Assembly (NCBI GenBank): GCA_016929095.1
Contig: JAFGJM010000011.1
Location: 1-64,000 of the forward strand
Reading direction: 5' to 3'
Origin: Anaerolineales bacterium
GTDB lineage: Bacteria; Chloroflexota; Anaerolineae; Anaerolineales; UBA4823
DNA length: 64,000 nucleotides
Shown piece by piece: positions 44,010 through 53,500 of the stretch. The translations under genes and the position numbers were made by a program. The notes beneath the pieces are model-generated. The model saw nothing but the letters and a program-made list of their open reading frames with translations, was not told the origin of the DNA and searched no databases. The first letter of the stretch is position 1. Each line of letters starts with the position of its first letter.

Positions 44010-44825
44010 ATGACCAACACAGCCTCGTATATTCGCAGTATGGTTCTATCCCAACCGTTAATAAAGCCAGCCATTCAATCGGCTATCCAGGCGCTTCACC
44101 TGCCTCTGGGGAGCAAAGGGCTGGATGCCGGATGCGGCATCGGGCTGCAATCCCTGTTACTGGCAGATGCCGTGGGATCAAACGGGCACATCACCGGAAT
44201 CGATATAGCCCCGGAATTTCTGGATTATGGACAAAATCTTATTCGTGAAGCAGGGGTATCCAAACAAATCACATTCCAAAAAGGCGATGTAACCGCCTTG
44301 CCCTTTGAAAATGGATATTTCGACTGGGTCTGGAGTTCGTTTTTGGTTGGATATACCCCTTCGATTGAACCGTTGCCAGCGATAAGAGAGCTTGCCCGTG
44401 TGGTGAAGCCCGGGGGAGATGTGGCAATCCTGGTGTGGTCTTCCGAAAAAATCCTGCCCGGTTACCCGGTTATGGAATCTCACCTTAATGCCACCAGTTC
44501 AGGGATCGCGCCCTTTACCAAAAACACCAAACCAGAAAATCATTTCTTACGCGCCCTGGGGTGGTTTCACCAGACCGGTTTAGTGAATATCCGCGCCCAA
44601 ACCTTTGCCTGTGATGCTTATGCCCCTTTGAATGATGATTTGCGTAATGCCATGATCGCTTTATTTGAAATGCGTTGGTCAGGCATTGAATCGGAAGTGT
44701 GCATAGAAGATTGGGTAGAATACCAGCGTCTCTGCACGCCAACATCACCGGAATTTTTATTGAATACCCCGGATTACTACGCATTTTTCACTCTGACGAT
44801 GTTTCATGGAAAAGTCGCCAATTAA
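44010..44825 (+). CDS. Class I SAM-dependent methyltransferase
   Basis: 271 residues. Motif I is GLDAGCGIGLQSLLLADAVG (about 37-56), post-I Asp in ITGIDIAPEF, motif LPFENGYFDWVWSSF, then VVKPGGDVAILVWSS. This is the UbiE/Methyltransf_11 pattern. GGAGG lies about 9 bases before the ATG. The long C-terminal region (170-271) with WVEYQRLCTPTSPEFL probably forms the substrate lid. The acceptor is unknown. Flanked by a terminator upstream and a repeat downstream; monocistronic. Confidence 0.9.
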   Translation: MTNTASYIRSMVLSQPLIKPAIQSAIQALHLPLGSKGLDAGCGIGLQSLLLADAVGSNGHITGIDIAPEFLDYGQNLIREAGVSKQITFQKGDVTALPFENGYFDWVWSSFLVGYTPSIEPLPAIRELARVVKPGGDVAILVWSSEKILPGYPVMESHLNATSSGIAPFTKNTKPENHFLRALGWFHQTGLVNIRAQTFACDAYAPLNDDLRNAMIALFEMRWSGIESEVCIEDWVEYQRLCTPTSPEFLLNTPDYYAFFTLTMFHGKVAN

Positions 44826-44889
44826 TGAATAATATTGAAATGAAATTACTCATTGATATCACGATTATTACTCTCGTTGCTCGCTTCTA

Positions 44890-45056
44890 AGGAACTGTTA
44901 CTACGAGAAGCGCAGCGACGAAGCAGTCTCATATTCCACAATGACAAGATTGCTTCGCTTTACTCGCAATGACAGGCGGGTTTGTTCCTTCCGGGAAGAA
45001 GAGCGCTTGTGCGCTTTGGTATTACTCGTAATGATAGTTCATAAAAACTGTCAGGT
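44890..45056 (-). repeat. Dispersed repeat family B, copy 3
   Basis: In reverse complement it starts CCTGACAGTTTTTATGAAC, matching the start of the copy at 4098, and continues with GCGAGTAAAGCGAAGCAATC. It fills most of the 44826-45138 gap. Confidence 0.7.
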
Positions 45057-45138
45057 ATATAGTTGTTTTATCAAATACAAAGAAAAGAATTAGCCATATC
45101 TTTTTGCGGTGTGTTGAATGTAAAGGAGTTCAACAATC

Positions 45139-46014
45139 ATGGAGAAAAAATTATTAAAACAAGTTCTGGCCTTCCAACGTGATGAAATAACCAATCAGCG
45201 GCTATACGACCGACTCGCCAATATGATCCAGGATGAACATAACGCCGAGGTGATGCGGGAAATGGCAAAAACAGAATTAGAGCACTATCGCTTCTGGCGA
45301 GATCTGAGTAAGATCGAGGTGGCGCCTAACAAATTTCTGATCAGCTTTGTGATATGGCTTACCCGCATTTTAGGGCTGACATTTACGATCAAGTTAATCG
45401 AAAGGGGAGAAAAAGCCGGTGCCGAAGAATACGCCGCTTTCGAAAAATATATTCCCGGCGCAGCGAAACTTGGTTTGGAAGAAGAAGAACATGAACAAGC
45501 CATGATGAATATGTTGCATGAAGATTTTCTATCCTTTATGGGTTCGATAGTTTTAGGTTTAAATGATGCTCTCGTAGAACTGACCGGAACATTGGCAGGG
45601 CTAACCCTGGCTCTTCAAAATGGCAAACTGGTTGCTGTCAGCGGTCTGATCACCGGCATCGCAGCAGCCTTTTCGATGGCATCCTCAGAATATCTCTCGG
45701 CGCGCGCCGAAGGAAATAAGCAGGCAAAAAAATCTGCCTTATACACCGGCGCGGCTTACCTGATCACTGTTTTCTTTCTCATCGCGCCATATTTATTGCT
45801 CCCACAAACGGGTTCCTGGATATTCGTAAGCCTGGTTATCACATTGTTCATTGCCGTCGTTATCATTTATGCCTTTAATTTCTATATATCGGTGGCAAAA
45901 GACCTGCCCTTTAGCAAACGCTTTTTTGAAATGTTCACTATAAGTATGGGTGTGGCGGCTTTTTCATTTCTTATTGGTTTACTGGTGAGAAGTGTTTTTG
46001 GAATTGAGGTCTAA
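45139..46014 (+). CDS. Ferritin-like domain fused to VIT1/CCC1 transporter (MbfA-like)
   Basis: A 291-residue iron/manganese exporter candidate. The N-terminal ferritin-like four-helix domain (1-135) has diiron-type residues in AFQRDEITNQ, TELEHYRFWRDL and EEEEHEQAMM. The C-terminal VIT domain (140-291) has GLNDALVELTGTLAGLTLAL and the hallmark ASSEYLSARAEG. AAGGAG lies 10 bases upstream of the ATG. In MbfA proteins the ferritin part loads metal for export across the membrane (family knowledge). The channel-like gene follows 22 bases later, so the two are one transcript. Confidence 0.9.
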   Translation: MEKKLLKQVLAFQRDEITNQRLYDRLANMIQDEHNAEVMREMAKTELEHYRFWRDLSKIEVAPNKFLISFVIWLTRILGLTFTIKLIERGEKAGAEEYAAFEKYIPGAAKLGLEEEEHEQAMMNMLHEDFLSFMGSIVLGLNDALVELTGTLAGLTLALQNGKLVAVSGLITGIAAAFSMASSEYLSARAEGNKQAKKSALYTGAAYLITVFFLIAPYLLLPQTGSWIFVSLVITLFIAVVIIYAFNFYISVAKDLPFSKRFFEMFTISMGVAAFSFLIGLLVRSVFGIEV

Positions 46015-46036
46015 TCAAAATTATTGAGGTTCAAAC

Positions 46037-46714
46037 ATGTTCTATCAAATCCGGCGTACCCTCGCTCATCACCACCCTTCCGCATTTTTACTCAGCGCCC
46101 AATTATTGTTTCTGATGTTATATGCTTTATTCGATGAATTTCACAACCAGCAAGCATTGCTGAGTGCATTTAATATTTTGGTACTTGTTTTGGTGGTTTG
46201 GGTTGTTAACCGCAGCTCAAAAATTCAATGGATTGGATGGGTAATAGCAACCCCTGCTTTCATCTTCTCACTCCTCTCAGCGCTGACGATCAATTCTCAC
46301 CTGCTATTGTGGACATCACTGTTCAATGTCGTGTTGTATTTCTATGCCACGGGCGCCTTGATTGTTTACATGATGGGAGATTACCGCGTAACGACCGATG
46401 AATTATTTGCCGCGGCGGCTACCTTCACCTTGCTCGCCTGGGGATTTGCGTATGCATATCTGACCTGTCAAACATGGATCCCGGGAAGTTTTATCAGCAG
46501 TATAAATCCCGAACCATCGCTTACCTTCCTCGAGTTGTTATCGCTGAGCTTCACCAATCTTACCGCCACCGGTCTCAGTGATATTTTGCCGGTAACAGAC
46601 CCGGCGCGAATTATTGTGATGATTGAACAATTCGTGGGTATCGGATATGTGGCGATGGTCGTCTCCCGATTGATTGGGATGACCATCGCTCAACGGGAAC
46701 GCAAACGGGGTTAA
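46037..46714 (+). CDS. Ion-channel-like membrane protein with atypical pore loop
   Basis: 225 residues with about five or six helices. The last two flank a re-entrant loop, LSFTNLTATGLSDILPVTDP (about residues 178-197), placed as in two-helix K+ channels (Ion_trans_2). The selectivity filter, normally T-V-G-Y-G-D, reads T-A-T-G-L-S-D here, so K+ selectivity is doubtful. GAGG precedes the ATG. It is 22 bases after the ferritin-VIT gene, suggesting a joint role in metal or ion homeostasis (inference). Confidence 0.75.
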   Translation: MFYQIRRTLAHHHPSAFLLSAQLLFLMLYALFDEFHNQQALLSAFNILVLVLVVWVVNRSSKIQWIGWVIATPAFIFSLLSALTINSHLLLWTSLFNVVLYFYATGALIVYMMGDYRVTTDELFAAAATFTLLAWGFAYAYLTCQTWIPGSFISSINPEPSLTFLELLSLSFTNLTATGLSDILPVTDPARIIVMIEQFVGIGYVAMVVSRLIGMTIAQRERKRG

Positions 46715-46749
46715 TTATGGGGAAATGAATATCCGTGATAATTATAAAA

Positions 46750-46795
46750 AACCTCACAGATTTTCATTACCTGTGAGGTTATTTGTTTTATTTGT
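46750..46795 (+). terminator. Family D hairpin (CCTCACAG type), copy 1
   Basis: AACCTCACAG (46750-46759) pairs with CTGTGAGGTT (46771-46780), followed by ATTTGTTTTATTT. Sits between convergent genes and can terminate both. Relatives lie at 50367 and 56081. Confidence 0.75.
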
Positions 46796-46809
46796 CAATT
46801 TACCTGGAA

Positions 46810-48633
46810 TTATGCTTGACTGTGCTGCTTATATATTGTCCATAATAATAACAATACGAAACTCCCCACAAGCAGCCAGGGGACCATTTTCCGGGCTTGA
46901 CCGCTAAATGAATCCAAAGCCACTGCCGTTGGACCCGAATTGCCTGAGGTGGTCGTATCCCCCAGCGTCCAATCGCTCAGCGCGGAGACTCCGGTTAAAG
47001 TCACACAGTTGCTGCCGGTATTCACCGTCCCGCCCTGCGATATCCAGCTTCCGCTTCCGTCATTGTATTTGAAAACAGCCAATGAAGATTCGGTAACATT
47101 CATGGCGTTAGCCAGTTCAGCGTCGCTATAGCAAAATTCGAGGGTCATGGGGAAGGAACAACCGGTTCCGGTTATATCCCATACCGCGGGCATCTCGCCA
47201 TCATCGGCTGTACCGCCGGGGAAGGCGTTTTTCTTGATTGCCGTCACTTCACATGAACCGGATGGCACCTGGGCTGAAACATTGGTGCTGCCAATCGGGG
47301 TTTCGGAAGTGCCTACCGTAGCCGTCCCAGTGACTCGAGTGTCATAACGGAGAAGGATGGCAGCGTACCCGCCGCTACTTTTGTATCCCGCTACAACAAT
47401 CTGCCCATCCGGTTGCACGGCAACCGCCAATCCATAATCTGTATTGGTTCCAAGATTTGTATAAGCCAATCCATCACCGCTAAACGTTGTATCCAGGGTT
47501 CCATCGGTGTTATAGCGCACCACGAAAGGGTCCCAAGTATAACCAGTTTCATTTTTAAAGCCGGTAACGACGAGTTTACCGTCGGGTTGCAGCGCTGCAT
47601 CTTTTACAATATCTGTACTGCCAGAATCGGCGGGTGAAAAAGTGGTATCCACAGCCCCGGCAGTCGTATAACGTATTGCGCCAATATTGCTGCTGCCTAC
47701 AACGGCAGCCATAACAATCTTGCCATCATTTTGAATCTCCATACCTCCACAAGTATCAGCGCTATCGCTGCCGTAATAAGCCGCTATTCCGGTGCTATTG
47801 AAAGTGGTATCCAGCGCACCCGCACTGGTCAGGCGGATGGTCGCCATATTATAGATGTTCGAAAAATTTCCCGTTTCAACCGGACCCGTAGCGACAATCT
47901 TTCCATCCGATTGTATGGCGACATGCTTGGCATAATCGCGGGCATCGGATTGAAGGGGGACGATCGCGTAACCGGGGGTACCACCGGGATTGAAAGTAGT
48001 ATCCAAAACACCGGCATCCGTATAACGGGCAATGACAAAATCATACAACAAGGTGGTTGATTCTGCAGAACCAGCGACCACGATCTTACCATCTTCTTGA
48101 ATTGCCACGTCATAAGCTTGATCGTCGCCCGCCCCAAAAGAGGAATATGTCATGCCTGAACTGCCGAAGGTGGTATCTAAAGCTCCATCTGCGGTAAAAC
48201 GAGTGACGAGAAAGGCTTTGTTTCCGCCGCTTACGCTATAGCCTACTACAATAATTTTGCCATCCGGCTGTAAAGCTGCAGCATAAAAACGGCCGTCAGT
48301 CCCATTAATACTGGCAGTGTAAATCCCGCTTGTACCGAAAGTGGTATCCAGGCTGCCATCCTCCGAATAGCGCGCCATCACAACATCAACAGGGGCAGCC
48401 CAATCTGAATTCTGATCTTTAAAACCTACAGCAATGATTTTATTATCAGGCTGCACAACAATACCATTAAACACTGCCGGATTCCCACTAAATGACGCCT
48501 CTACAATCCCATCGCTGTCAAAAGAAGTGTCCAGATCGCCCGGTGTAGCATGAGCCAGGGTAATTAATCCAATTGCCATACTTAGTGTTATGAATAAAGC
48601 AAACAATGTTCTATGCTTGTGGTGATGAGTCAT
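46810..48633 (-). CDS. Delta-60 repeat surface protein with C-terminal membrane anchor
   Basis: The ATG at 48633 follows GGAGG by 6 bases; the frame is open further upstream but without a ribosome site. The signal peptide is MTHHHKHRTLFALFITLSMA then IGLITLAHA. Seven delta-60 repeats of about 55-60 residues follow, each with G-x-LDTTFG-x-G and VAVQPDGKIVVAG-type cores; seven units suggest a propeller. A beta-domain (about 470-580) ends in SDWTLGD, then SGPTAVALDSF, one membrane helix (VPWLLVGSFVLLLLWTIY) and a short basic tail, as in the 22703 protein. Ligand unknown. Confidence 0.87.
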   Translation of the reverse strand: MTHHHKHRTLFALFITLSMAIGLITLAHATPGDLDTSFDSDGIVEASFSGNPAVFNGIVVQPDNKIIAVGFKDQNSDWAAPVDVVMARYSEDGSLDTTFGTSGIYTASINGTDGRFYAAALQPDGKIIVVGYSVSGGNKAFLVTRFTADGALDTTFGSSGMTYSSFGAGDDQAYDVAIQEDGKIVVAGSAESTTLLYDFVIARYTDAGVLDTTFNPGGTPGYAIVPLQSDARDYAKHVAIQSDGKIVATGPVETGNFSNIYNMATIRLTSAGALDTTFNSTGIAAYYGSDSADTCGGMEIQNDGKIVMAAVVGSSNIGAIRYTTAGAVDTTFSPADSGSTDIVKDAALQPDGKLVVTGFKNETGYTWDPFVVRYNTDGTLDTTFSGDGLAYTNLGTNTDYGLAVAVQPDGQIVVAGYKSSGGYAAILLRYDTRVTGTATVGTSETPIGSTNVSAQVPSGSCEVTAIKKNAFPGGTADDGEMPAVWDITGTGCSFPMTLEFCYSDAELANAMNVTESSLAVFKYNDGSGSWISQGGTVNTGSNCVTLTGVSALSDWTLGDTTTSGNSGPTAVALDSFSGQARKMVPWLLVGSFVLLLLWTIYKQHSQA

Positions 48634-48918
48634 ATAACGCCTCCGGAAATTTTTTCTCAGTATTCTATATTTTGTTATATATTTTGTTACCATGGAATTT
48701 CAATAAAAATAATATTTATGTATTATTATACATTATATATTGGTTTTAGAGTAAAGTTTTTAAATAAAGCTTTACCTTATATATCATTATTAAAGCTGCG
48801 GTAGCAACAAGATTTTTAAAAGAACCACCGATTTGTATTCTGTAAAGCGATATTATAAATGAAAATCAGTCAATTCGCTGCATTATAGACATCCGAATTA
48901 TTATCATCCAAAGGCAAA

Positions 48919-48981
48919 GCCTCCGTTCCTGCGTCCTGTCCAATGGACAGGACGCAGGTGTGGGCGGGAGAACGAGGAGGC
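48919..48981. repeat. Long GC-rich palindrome
   Basis: The centre is perfect: CCTGCGTCCTGTCCA, one base, then the reverse complement (48928-48958). Outer arms AGCCTCCGTT and AACGAGGAGGCT extend it imperfectly. It lies in the 504-base gap upstream of the flavodiiron gene; the rest is AT-rich. Confidence 0.75.
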
Positions 48982-49137
48982 TATTGGTTGCTCATTTATC
49001 TTTAAATATTTTTTCGGGTATAATTTATAATATTGATAAAATTGATAATGTTAGGCATATTCAATAGATGATAATCTGACCAAACAATACAGATTTATGC
49101 TTCTTAGTTAACGATACATATAATAAGGATAATAATT

Positions 49138-50307
49138 ATGAAACCAAGAGAAATACGTAAGGGCGTTCAATGGATGGGGGCTGTAGACTGGAATCGAGAA
49201 CTGTTCGATGCGTTGATCCCCCTGCCCGATGGCACCAGTTACAATGCATATCTGGTTCAAGGGTCTGAAAAAACCGTGTTGATCGATGCCGTAGACCCGA
49301 CCATGATTGATGTTTTAAAACGCCAATTAGCAGATGTAAAAAAAATCGATTACATCGTATCTCAGCATTCTGAGCAAGATCATTCGGGGACCATTCTTCA
49401 ATTTTTAGATTTATATCCCCAGGCAATGTTGTTATGCTCTTCAAAAGCGAAGGATTTGCTGATCGATCACCTGGGAATCCCCGCCGAAAAAATAAAAACT
49501 GTAGAAGACGGTGAAACGCTCTCATTGGGTGATAAAACCCTCCGGTTCATCTACACCCCCTGGGTTCACTGGCCCGAAACCATGGTCACCTACCTGCCGG
49601 AAGACCGCATCTTGTTTTCTTGTGATTTCATGGGGTCGCACCTGGCGACATCCGATCTCTATGCCGGTGAAAATCCATATGTCATAGAAGCCGCCAAGCG
49701 TTATTACGCTGAAATCATGATGCCTTTCCGAAAAATGATCCAAAACAACTTAAAGAAAATCAATGCGCTTGAATTCGATTTGATTGCCCCAAGCCATGGA
49801 CCAATATGGGATCATCCTAAATTGATTATGGATTGTTATGAAGATTGGGCTTCCGATCGGGTATCCAATCTTGTGGTGATCCCATATATTTCCATGCATG
49901 GCAGTACGGAAATCATGGTGAATTACCTCATCGAAGCTCTGGTAGAGCGAGGCGTTTCTGTGCAGAAATTCGAGCTCTCCACCACCGATATCGGCAAACT
50001 GGCGATGTCACTGGTCGATGCAGCCACCATTGTGATCGGTACACCTACGGTTCTTGTTGGCGCACATCCCAATGTGGCATATGCCGCTATTCTGGCAAAT
50101 GCCTTACGCCCCAAGCTAAAATATGCCGCCATCATTGGCTCTTATGGCTGGGGTACTAAAGCCGTAGAACAAATCTCAGGGTTGATTCCTAACCTGAAAG
50201 TTGAGATGCTTGGAACGGTGCTGTGTAAAGGTCTGCCCCAAGAAACGATTTTTACCGAATTAGATAACCTGGCTGAGGCTATTAAAGCCAAACACGCAAT
50301 GAATTGA
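49138..50307 (+). CDS. fprA: FprA-family A-type flavoprotein (flavodiiron protein)
   Basis: Reduces O2 to water and/or NO to N2O in the cytoplasm of anaerobes. The N-terminal metallo-beta-lactamase-like domain has a complete diiron set: His77, Glu79, Asp81 and His82 in HSEQDHSG, His144 in PWVHWPE, Asp163 in SCDFMGS and His220 in PSHGPIW. The flavodoxin domain (about 250-385) shows the FMN loop PYISMHGSTE and IIGSYGWGTKA. No C-terminal rubredoxin extension, so a separate rubredoxin must donate electrons. AAGGA precedes the ATG. Implies an anaerobic or oxygen-sensitive host. Confidence 0.95.
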   Translation: MKPREIRKGVQWMGAVDWNRELFDALIPLPDGTSYNAYLVQGSEKTVLIDAVDPTMIDVLKRQLADVKKIDYIVSQHSEQDHSGTILQFLDLYPQAMLLCSSKAKDLLIDHLGIPAEKIKTVEDGETLSLGDKTLRFIYTPWVHWPETMVTYLPEDRILFSCDFMGSHLATSDLYAGENPYVIEAAKRYYAEIMMPFRKMIQNNLKKINALEFDLIAPSHGPIWDHPKLIMDCYEDWASDRVSNLVVIPYISMHGSTEIMVNYLIEALVERGVSVQKFELSTTDIGKLAMSLVDAATIVIGTPTVLVGAHPNVAYAAILANALRPKLKYAAIIGSYGWGTKAVEQISGLIPNLKVEMLGTVLCKGLPQETIFTELDNLAEAIKAKHAMN

Positions 50308-50366
50308 AGATTGCTGAAAACACCAGCTATATAAGTTTTACATCCGTATCAGTAAATTTTCCATAG

Positions 50367-50400
50367 ACCTCACAGATTGAGATACTCTGTGAGGTTTTTC
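50367..50400 (+). terminator. Family D hairpin, copy 2
   Basis: ACCTCACAGA (50367-50376) pairs with TCTGTGAGGT (50386-50395) across a 9-base loop, followed by TTTTC. Terminates the flavodiiron gene. Confidence 0.8.
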
Positions 50401-50570
50401 AATACTTAACAAATATGCCAGGAAATATTATTTTTCAATTGATTTTTCAATAAAGCAATGATCATATTGATTATAATGAGCGCGCTACAGGGCGTCCTAA
50501 TATTTGCGATGATCTCTAACTATTCGTATTGTTGCCATATTAATAAATTCGATAAAACAGGAGCATTACA

Positions 50571-53500
50571 ATGAAGCGTGTTACATTATCTGGGGCAATA
50601 GGCTTTCTTCTGCTCGTTTTTCTTTATGTACCTATTTCAAACGCCCGCGCGGCAAGTATCTACTATGCAACACCATCCGGGTTAACCACAGGTACATGCT
50701 CTGACTGGGCAAATGCCTGCACCCTCACTTACGCCATCTCCATAGCCACCTCTGGCGATGAGATATGGGTGGCAGAAGGCATTCATAAGCCCGGCGCTGC
50801 CCGCACCGATTATTTCAACCTGAAAGACGGCTTGCAAATCTACGGCGGCTTCGACGGAACGGAAACCCTTCGCACACAACGTGACCCGGATGCCAACTTG
50901 ACCATCCTGAGCGGCGATGTATCCGGAGACGATACCACCGACGCCAACGGGGTGGTCACCGATTACACCGACATCGACGGCGACGACAACAACTACCGGG
51001 TTGTCAATGTCGCCCTTGGCGCGTCCAGTTCCACGGTGCTGGATGGTTTTACCATCACCGCTGCTTACGCCGATGATGATTCTTCCTATTACGATGGCGG
51101 TGGGATTTATTCAGGCTGGGCAAGCCCTACTTTAAACAATTTGCATATCAGCGGTAATTATGCCTACCGTTTTGGCGGCGGTATATACTTCTACGGTGGT
51201 AGCACTGCCACTGTTTCCAATTCCGTTTTTATTGGCAATGGCGCAATTAATATCGCCGGCTCCGGAGGCGGTGGAATTTATACACAATTTGACTCATTGG
51301 TTCTCACCAATGTCGATTTTATCCGCAATGTGGGTAGAGGTTCTGGCGGCATTGAAAGGCATGGCGGCGCGCTCACATTAACCAATGTCGGTTTTTATGG
51401 CAATATCGCTTATAACGACGGCCAGGCGATGAATCTCATCAACGGCGGGCCGGATATAATGACCAATGTTACCTTTGTCGGATCTTCAGGCGAATATTCA
51501 GAGGTTTACCTTAATTTAACAGACCCAATCATAACCAACGCCACCTTTACAGCCAATTCAATCGGGCTTGAATGCCGTCAGGGAAGCCCTTACTCTGAAC
51601 CAACCCTGGTTAATAGCCTTTTCTATAATGCTTATATCTTAAATTGTGAAGGTTATACTACGTTGGATCATACTACAATAACCTATGATGATCCCGGATT
51701 TGTAAGAACTGCCAGCAGCGGATCAGACGGGACCTGGGGCACTGAAGACGACGATTACGGCGATCTTAATCTGATCCCCACATCAACACTGATTGATTCA
51801 GGCAACAACAATGCCACGTACCTATCTGGCGTCACCACCGACCTGGAAGGGAAACCGCGCTTTATGGATGTGACCACGATAGCCGATACAGGTGAAGGGA
51901 CTGCCCCTATCGTCGACCGGGGCGCCTTTGAATCAACCGGCATCGCCCCCGATTTGATCGCCGGAGTTTCCAACAATGTGGCAGGGGAAATCGCCTACGG
52001 CGATACCTTCACCTGGACGGTTACCGTAACCAATACCGGCAGCATGACTTCCAGCCTTACTAGCGGTCAAATAATCCTAACAGACAATCTCCCTTCATCC
52101 GGGGCAACGTACGGCACGGCAATCGTGCAGAATACCAGCGGCATCACCGGCACAGTCGCATGTGAGATTGCCAGCAACACCCTCACCTGCTCGGCAGATG
52201 GGGCGGTGGTTATTGACGATTCCGGCGGCAAATTCGATGCCGCCTTCCTGGTTACACCTACCACTCCTGGTACACTGGTTAATCCGCGCAGCGGCGGGTC
52301 CTGTATGGTCGATCCGAATGGCGCAATTATTGAGCTTAACGAATCTAACAACAACTGTAGTTCGGATACGGTAACTGTTAATGCGCCCGATCTGGTTGTC
52401 AGTAAAACAAACAATGTTTCCGGAAGCTTAACCTTGGGTGAAACCTTCTCCTGGACGCTGACAGTCACCAATACTGACCTCATCTCAGCCAGCTTCACTT
52501 CTGCGCAAGTGCTCCTTCAAGATGATTTACCATCTTCCGGCGCCATCTATGGCACCCCGCTGGTGCAGAATACCAACGGCATCACTGGGACCGTAAGTTG
52601 TAATATTGTCAGCAACAGCCTTACTTGTTCGGCGGACGGTTCGGTGACCATGGGGGAATCCGGGAGTAAATTTGATGTCACCATTCCGGTGACGCCCACG
52701 GTGGCTGGCGCATTAGATAACCCACGCAGCGGCGGCTCTTGCTCGGTTGACCCGGATAGTTTGATTGTTGAAAACGATGAAACCAACAACGACTGCAATT
52801 CGGATTCGGTAACGGTGAATAAAGCCGCTTCAACCCTGTCCACCGAAATTCAGGATAGCGAACATAACCCGATCACCTCCGCCCCAATTGGCGCATTAGT
52901 CCACGGTCAGGCAACCGTTACCGGTCCAACCGGTTTAATCACCCCAACCGGTGTAATCACCCTCACCATCTACGATAACCCCACCTGTACCGGCACACCG
53001 GTGACCGCTCAATCACAAACACTGACCGATGGCGTCGCCGAATCCGATTCACTCCCGGCTCAGAGTTTCTTTTATACGGTGGATTATGGCGGCGACGATA
53101 ATTACCTGACTGATTCTCATGCCTGTACGCTTTTCTCTGCCTACCAGCCTGGACCTGCCTTCACCGTAAATACCACCGCCGATGATGAATTCGATTATCT
53201 ATGTTCTGACGTGCATTGCACCCTGCGCGATGCAATCGACGCTGCCAACGAAATGGCTGCCGAAAACACGATCTTGTTCGCTGTGGGTGACAACCAGACT
53301 ATCACCCTTACATCAGCGTTACCCGAGGTCATGGACGAGGCAGGCGCGTTAACCATAGACGGCGAGACGCATGCCATCACCATCAGCGGGAATTATTTAC
53401 ATCCGGTGTTCGATATCGGTTCTGGTGGGATAAAACTTACTTTACAAAATCTTACTGTAGCCGATGGATTAGCAACCTCTGGCGCTGGCATTTACCTGGG

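Noticed and set aside
43847-44248. 133-codon frame ahead of the methyltransferase
   Set aside because: It overlaps the methyltransferase out of frame, and its second half is a shadow of that gene.
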